From: Baylisascaris procyonis
Taxonomy: Eukaryota > Nematoda > Chromadorea > Rhabditida > Ascarididae
NCBI GenBank assembly: GCA_037389465.1
Contig: JAZARR010000070.1
Coordinates: 3,438,501-3,502,500 of the forward strand
Direction of reading: 5' to 3'
Length of the DNA stretch: 64,000 nucleotides
Shown here: one piece after another, positions 57,878 through 64,000 of the stretch
Layout of the letters: every line of letters starts with the position of its first letter
How positions within the stretch are numbered: position 1 is the stretch's first letter
Translations under genes and position numbers: made by a program
Notes under the pieces: generated by a model
The model's input: the letters and a program-made list of their open reading frames with translations, nothing else
What the model was told of the DNA's origin: nothing
The model's database searches: none

Positions 57878-59796
57878 TCATTTGTTGATATAAAAGTCAA
57901 TTATATATTTCAATAGAATAAAATGAGACTTGATAAATCCTACATCAGGCGACGATGTGCTCTGTTGGGATTCTTCTAACGAGCGATCGCTATCGTTTTC
58001 TGCAATAGTAGTTACAAATTTCGAGATTAATCATTACAACATATGATAGCTAAGGGGGAAGAAAGAATAATAAAGTGAATAATCGATGCATATGAGGTGT
58101 ATTTTACTGATAGTAAACGTCATTGATGTCATGTCAAGTAATGCAAAGTTGCATACAAATAGCGTGAGATTTGAGGAGATGCAGAAACTTATAATGATTT
58201 ATGCAATAAACGGCTCAAATGCAATAAACTCTCATTTGCACTGCAATTCATGTGGGTTGAACGATTTTACTTCATAGGAAATTCAGCAGCACTAAGCTAT
58301 TTCGCTTATCGAAGCTCTTTATTGTTTGTGGAAGCTGTTTAAAAATTTCAAATAGTTTTTCAACGATAATGCAAGATTTACATAATTTTGAAAGTTATAT
58401 AAACTTTACTTTATATTGAAATCGGAATATTTTTATTCGGCTGGTGGTAGTAGATGGAGGAAGAGCCGATATCACGATCATTGCTGACTTGTATTCACTG
58501 TCATCCATTATAGATAGCTAACTACTCGACAGTAATAGCTAACTACTCGACAGACATACGCATACAAACACGCATACGTAAAAGTATGCAAATGTAAGTT
58601 TACAAAAGTGCATAAAAACCGACACAACGGATAACAAGGATGGAGGCATGTCAGAAAAACTAAAGGAATATCGGCTTTTGCTAGTCCGCTTACCAGATCA
58701 ACCTGTCTCACAACTGCCAACAAGAAATAAAACAGAAGCAATAACGCAGTCACAGCTGATCTGATCCGACCGCTCCGAAAAGTGTGTAAAGTTCAATTCT
58801 ACTGCCCGTAAAATTTACATGATTTCTGGTCACGTTTCATGCCTATAGTTTCTTCCACGGATGCCGGATCAACTGGAAAGCAGGTATGGAAGGCAATGCA
58901 ATAAATATAATGACTCCAGCCCCAACTGTTTCGGAGTTGAAACTATCGAAAGGCCGGGTAGATATAGATACGCTGCCATAACGCACATTGTAGATGTAAA
59001 TTTGCGACAGCCCGGAAAACAGTAAATTCTGTTTCAGAGAGAGGAAGAAATAGTGAATAAAAATGACTTCTCTTGGTCAGCGTACTCATACAGATGCTAA
59101 GGTCAGGTTTCGTTGATTTTCCATATTGCTTGCATGCTTTCCGCTTCTCCACCTGTTTCATCTCCAAAACCGAAGTTAATGATGAACGCCTAGAAAACAA
59201 ATATAATCCCATCATTCTATGAATATTCCCACATTGAAGCATATCTGAAAATAAAATACAAAATACAACACAACGTCACGAAAAACTTAATTATGCGACA
59301 GTCAAATTACGTATGCGCATTTTTGCTGTCTACACGGCGCAAATGACACAGCCTTGAAGTATCGAAACAGGAAGAGAGAACATGCATGTCTGCAGCCGAG
59401 GGCATTATTGTGCTGTGCATCAGCCTTCACTTTGAGCAGGTGGTGGTAGCCCTCGCCGCATTCATGTATGACGGCATGCAGAACTTATCTTGGGAATTTA
59501 AACCCTCTCCCATTGGCATTTGATAAAAGGCAGAAGCATGAATACACCTGAGTTGTTCATAGTTATTTCTTTTTGGTTAAACAATTACTGACAGCCGACA
59601 TCAACCTCAATTAGTCGCGACTAACATTTAAACACTCATGTCCTTTGTATCGCTTCTCCGTTGCTCGACCACACTCTCGCCAATCTCAAACCTTATATAT
59701 TCCACCTTGAAGCGTAAAGATTTACCATACATTGAAAAATTATTAGCAGCCGTCTGAGAAACAAAGTGTCTCATTTTCTCTTGATAAGGCATCAAC
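57878..59796 (-). CDS. possible multi-exon gene, fragmentary
   Basis: Exon-like pieces on the minus strand. 59796-59706: TTCTTAG acceptor, AAG/GTGGAA donor, 30 codons including MPYQEKMRHFVSQTAANNFS. 59189-59153: TTTTCTAG acceptor, ACAG/GTGGAG donor, AFIINFGFGDET. 58755-58694: ATCAG acceptor, CTG/GTAAGC donor, a membrane-like VTALLLLFYFLLAVVRQVDL. These three join in phase. A last piece at 57999-57878 (ATTGCAG acceptor) encodes a polar tail, NDSDRSLEESQQSTSSPDVG, and ends 70 bases before an AATAAA at 57808-57803. It does not join the third piece in that frame; in phase it would give only seven residues. The product is not recognised and the model may be partly or wholly wrong. Confidence 0.2.
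58515..58553. repeat. 18-bp direct repeat, period 21
   Basis: TAGCTAACTACTCGACAG occurs twice, at 58515-58532 and 58536-58553. Confidence 0.9.
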
Positions 59797-61278
59797 CTAA
59801 GAAGTGGGATGTATCGATGCAAAGAACAGACCCACACAATCGATGATGTCTGCACTAATGCCTACAAAATATTTCAAGCGTTAAAACATCGAAGACTGAA
59901 TTACAGCATTCAGTATGACACACCACTCCACGTACAGCACAACATCATGCATGCTTCACGCATCGACAAAACCGTTAGGTCTGATCGTCCTGGATGATTC
60001 TCTGTATTCAGAGCCATACATCTCTTGAATTGGTCAAAACCGCGCAAATCGCAATATTTTGAATATTCAAATTTTTGTGGGAACATCGGTACAGTGACAA
60101 CTAATTATCTTTTGCAGCTTAATATTATTAAATTAATGAGACCATCATTAAGCGTTCTCCAAAATGAGGTTCCATAGCATATCAGGTGTTGTTTATCTAA
60201 CCAGTTATCGAGACATTGTTGCGGAGTATCCTACTGGTATGTATGCTCAGATGTGACGATCTCCGAATTTTTCCATGATCGTCTGATTTAAGAGAATCTC
60301 CCGAATGAAGGAAACATTTGCAGGAATTGGAGGAGGTTTAAGAGGTTTGCGAAAGTTTGACTGAGAGAAGAACTTCGCATCTGTCGTTTTAATTCATCTT
60401 TGAACACCCTCATTTGCAAAGACTGCAATCACAGAATCATATCTGTGCATCAGTGTCTGTCCATCTCTTCGATGATTTCAGCTCAGAAGTCACTGAAGCT
60501 AAAGAAAAATTTAGTGCTATAATTCACAACACAGAATGATTACCAGCACCAACAACTCTCAAAGAAATCAATCATCCTCCAGTTAACTTATTATAGACGA
60601 CTAAAACTGCTTGAAAATATATTGATATTTTTCGGAGATTTGCGGAGTGTTCAATTCGATTAAAATTTGAATGCATTGGTGATTATGAAATGTTGACAGA
60701 TTAGGAAATCGTTTGCACGTTAAATCGAATATCAAACGTGCATATCCTAAATCATCATCTAAAATACGCTTCTACTCGTCGTTTCTTATGCTTCACATTA
60801 GTGTTGATTTGCTCTTTTCATTGCACCATTATAAAAGGATCGCATATTTCTCTCTTTACAAATTTTCATTTCTGTTCTAAATGATTTCATTCAAATAACA
60901 AAAATTATTATCTCAATTTTCATCTTTTCAGTTTCTCCTCCCAATAACTTCATTGTTATGGCGCTAATATAGATGAAGTTTTTTGGCTTAGAAACTCTAT
61001 TAAGAATACCGAATTTATTTGGATAATAGATGCTTCAATGTGAAATTCGAGGGATATCCGATAGGATGAAAGGGGAATCAAAGTGTTACAAAAATTCCAA
61101 TGATGTCATAAGTCTGGAGAAAGCGCACTAAATATTAAGTGCTAAATCTGTTCAAAACTATATTATTTTTTGCTCAAATAGTGGTCAGTCAGAAGTATAA
61201 AGTATAAATGAAACAATTGAGGTGAAACAATGTTTGATTTAATGAGTAATTTGCTTATATGTGCTAGAATATTAAAGA

Positions 61279-61470
61279 ATGGCAACCAGCAAAAAAGCTT
61301 TTCGTTATCTTCATCGTCGTGGCACTTCAATTTTGTTCACTTTTTTTATCGCCAATTTGCTTCACTGCTTCATAGCGACGTTGAGAAGTATTCAAAAAGC
61401 TAGTGTTCGTTCTATTTGCGCTTTTTTTGTCAGCAGCTTCTCAGTTAGGCCTTCTCTCACTAAACGTTAA
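61279..61470 (+). CDS. small open frame, 63 codons
   Basis: ATG in a favourable context (AAAGAATGGC) opens a basic 63-residue frame, MATSKKAFRYLHRRG at its start, with a central hydrophobic stretch ILFTFFIANLLHCFIA that could span a membrane. No relative is recognised. It may be a small protein or chance. Confidence 0.12.
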   Translation: MATSKKAFRYLHRRGTSILFTFFIANLLHCFIATLRSIQKASVRSICAFFVSSFSVRPSLTKR

Positions 61471-62622
61471 CAAGTTGAGATAATTCAAGAGATATTCCAA
61501 TTGGAATCACACCTTATCTTATTTAATTAAATTCGACACGAGCCCCTCGAAAAGCCTAAAAATAGTACAAGCTCTGTACCGCAATAAGGGATCTATCGCC
61601 GAATTTGACAAATTTTTATAATTTTGCCATTATTTTTGTTAATCGATATCAATATCTATGATTGCCTTTCATATGCTTAATTACCACATATTATATTCTA
61701 ATAAGTCACAGTTATTTTCCGTTATTACATTTGATCGTTCATTGTATTTGATAGCAAGTTTCCTTGCAAAACCTTGGCAAGCGAATAGCAAAAGAAGATA
61801 ATGTGGGCAGGTTATTTATACGTCATTATGACACCAACATCAACAATCAAAGCAAGAAGATTACTGTATTCGAAAGGTCGTTGATTCTCACTCTCTTTGT
61901 TCGTTTTTCAAAAAAAAATTCTGATTTTTTTTCATTCGTCAACATCAACTGGTTCATATTAACCGTAATTAATGATTTCACTTTTCCAAAAGTAAATTTC
62001 GACTGCGTAGAATGTTTGTAAAAGTTTCCCCAAATAAAGATCCACCAATCAGTTTAGGGCATTTTCAGCTATTAAAATCAATTCTTATCAACAAGTCAGT
62101 TTCAAGAATTTTATTGGAGACGCTTTGCATGTATTTGCACATTCTAAGGGTGTTCCTTCGCTGTGGAATCTAATGTCTATCGTTTTACTGTGGTTTTGCA
62201 GTTTGAGCGCCGTGTCTAGTTTTAGAACGTTGCATAAGGGTGTTAAATTTTTCTTTACATCTGGTACAAATCGGCAATGGTTTTTCGTGAAGCGGCAATA
62301 GGCAGTGAGAAAGACGTGAATTTGAATGGTTTTTCCGAAACTTAATAAGTTGCAAGGTAAAGCTAGTCACAGTTCTCGGCCTTACTATATGCAAATGGGC
62401 TTCTCAGATTATATTTATTGCCTTTTGAGTATATCGTTCACATATACACTGCAATCCCTTTGTTGAATGCTCTAAAAATAATGTAGTCGGTGAAACATAG
62501 TGTATGATTTCTACGACGACGTCAGTGTATACATGTTCTCTCTAGCGACGTCTCCAACATGAGCGTAATGCTGCTGTTCATTGAAATTGAGAGGTATTCA
62601 CTATGATTGTTGGATATTTTTA

Positions 62623-62808
62623 TTATTTACGAAGCATTTCTCTGCCAACAATATTTTCTGTTGTAATTGCCTTTGCCCGTATTTTAAATTTGCATTCCAT
62701 ATCAATTCCCATATGAAATGAGAGCGCTGCCTCCAGAGTCTCTTCCATTAAAATGAAATGTGACAAAAGATAATGTTTGTTTCTACACCGCTCAAACGAG
62801 TTCGACAT
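62623..62808 (-). CDS. small open frame or terminal exon, 61 codons
   Basis: A minus-strand ATG frame starting MSNSFERCRNKHYLLSHF, with a TTTCGTGCAG acceptor-like motif five bases upstream of the ATG and an AATAAA overlapping the stop codon. Composition is plausible for coding, but no relative is recognised. Confidence 0.15.
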   Translation of the reverse strand: MSNSFERCRNKHYLLSHFILMEETLEAALSFHMGIDMECKFKIRAKAITTENIVGREMLRK

Positions 62809-64000
62809 TTGTACTGCACGAAATTACTCTCTTTTTTCATTTTCCTGTCACCCGTTATAAAACTCGCCTGCTATGGTCCGAAATTAATGGGTTGGGATAC
62901 TGTCGAGATCGAACGTATTCGAGTTGTCAAGCAGTAGAGGTAGCCTCACAAAACAATGACTTCTACAACGTTTTGAAGTAAATAAAGAATTAGATGAAAT
63001 TGCTAAATGTGAAACGGGGCTAAAAGTGCACTCTTGTTGGTGAAATTATAAATTTTTTGTAGTAAAACTTTTTGTGATCAAGAGATAACCAAAAGATAAT
63101 GACTCCTAGTGGCAGTTTATTAGGTCCAGCTTACATCCACTTCATTTACAGCTGAAAATTTGATATGCCGCTTCAAGTTTGTTAGGATGTTTCCCATCCC
63201 GCCAGCCAAATTCCACTTGAATATTTCCTAGTCGAAAGCAAAGTTTATGGTGTGCCAAAATGTTCAATATCTGAATGTATTGGTGAAAAGGTCGTCTGGT
63301 TGTTGCTTAAGCAAGTCTTTTTCATGAATGCATCTCACCATTAAGGTCGATATTCTTCGATGCTCTCTGTTGGTCATCATCAATATTAGATGTTATAGTG
63401 ATAAGTTTATTGACATGATTAAGAACAAAGCTGATAATATACAGTTGAAATGGTTGCATGTGCTACAAAGAATGAACTAAATATTGCAGTGCACACAAAA
63501 CGGATTACATTGTATCCCTTTCGGTTGTGTTGATTTTTTATGCTTGCAAGAGATCACTCAAACATTCACTGGTTAGGGTTTTTAGTTGATATCAGAGGGC
63601 TGGTTGTAATATGCAGTAATGTCTTTCAGAAATCCAGCTGAAATAGCCAATAACAAAAAATCCAGATGAAGTAGACAGTTCATCGGCAAGGGGATCTAAG
63701 TATATCTCTCCTGTTCGACGCACCTGATATTCCACCAGTGATGCTATTAAGCCACGTTCATGCTCAGATGAAGAATATTATATGAGAACAGAAAAAAAAA
63801 CATAGTTACCACTTCAGAGGATATTGAACACAATAATGCAGTAATAAATGGCACAATTTTTGGCAAACTGGCAAATAAAACAGAACAAGAAACGATATGA
63901 CACAATTTTCAAGGCGAGATTGGCTTATAGTACGATTGAAACTGGACAATATTTTATTAAATACAGATGATAGTGGAGGCAAAATATGGCGATAAGCTTT

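Larger units (their letters stand above)
59797..64000. other. no recognisable gene
   Basis: Mostly AT-rich DNA. Apart from two small ATG-initiated open frames listed separately, nothing on either strand shows domains or a consistent exon chain. Upstream exons of the possible minus-strand gene could lie here but were not found. Confidence 0.45.

Noticed and set aside
60304..60470. exon-like minus-strand segments after CTTTAG and TTGCAG acceptors
   Set aside because: Short open frames without donors or partners; their lengths are not distinguishable from chance.
62185..62394. minus-strand frame with a CTRCKEKF zinc-finger-like stretch
   Set aside because: Only one cysteine pair and no properly spaced histidines, so it does not form a C2H2 finger.

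Overview
The window looks like nuclear DNA of an intron-rich nematode. The base composition is AT-rich, most introns run from several hundred bases to about 2 kb, 3' splice sites are mostly of the TTTYAG type, donors are GTAAG/GTATG-like, and long (TA)n arrays occur. Three protein-coding genes can be rebuilt exon by exon with consistent splice phases. The intron sizes suggest a parasitic (ascaridid/spirurid-like) nematode, but the species cannot be read from the sequence.

Layout. Positions 1-24.5 kb on the plus strand hold no gene I can recognise. They contain simple repeats, a perfect 40-bp palindrome, tRNA-like fragments near 17.1-17.3 kb and a few isolated exon-like segments, the best at 21086-21168. 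At 24.6-34.3 kb (+) lies an 11-exon gene for a seven-transmembrane protein of the TPRA1/TPRA40 (GPR175) family, 500 residues. A 5.4-kb intergenic stretch follows. At 39.7-47.7 kb (+) lies an 11-exon gene for the atypical kinase RIOK1, 525 residues, with all catalytic motifs intact. A 3.4-kb interval, in part unusually GC-rich, separates it from a convergent gene at 57.1-51.1 kb (-) for an SKP2-type F-box/leucine-rich-repeat protein (about 438 residues, 8 exons); three of the four long (TA)n arrays sit in its introns. At 57.9-59.8 kb (-) there is a weak candidate for a fourth gene, made of small exon-like pieces. The remainder to 64 kb shows only small ORFs.

The three genes are not an operon: they are widely spaced and SKP2 runs in the opposite direction. 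RIOK1 acts in 40S ribosomal subunit maturation, SKP2 is a substrate receptor of SCF ubiquitin ligases in cell-cycle control, and TPRA1 is a membrane protein of poorly known function. I see no shared pathway that their neighbourhood would explain. I found no clear previously undescribed system. The observations most worth checking are the orphan exon-like segment upstream of TPRA1, the long minus-strand ORF at the SKP2 3' end, the GC-rich interval flanked by short direct repeats, the 40-bp palindrome and the possible minus-strand gene near 58-60 kb.
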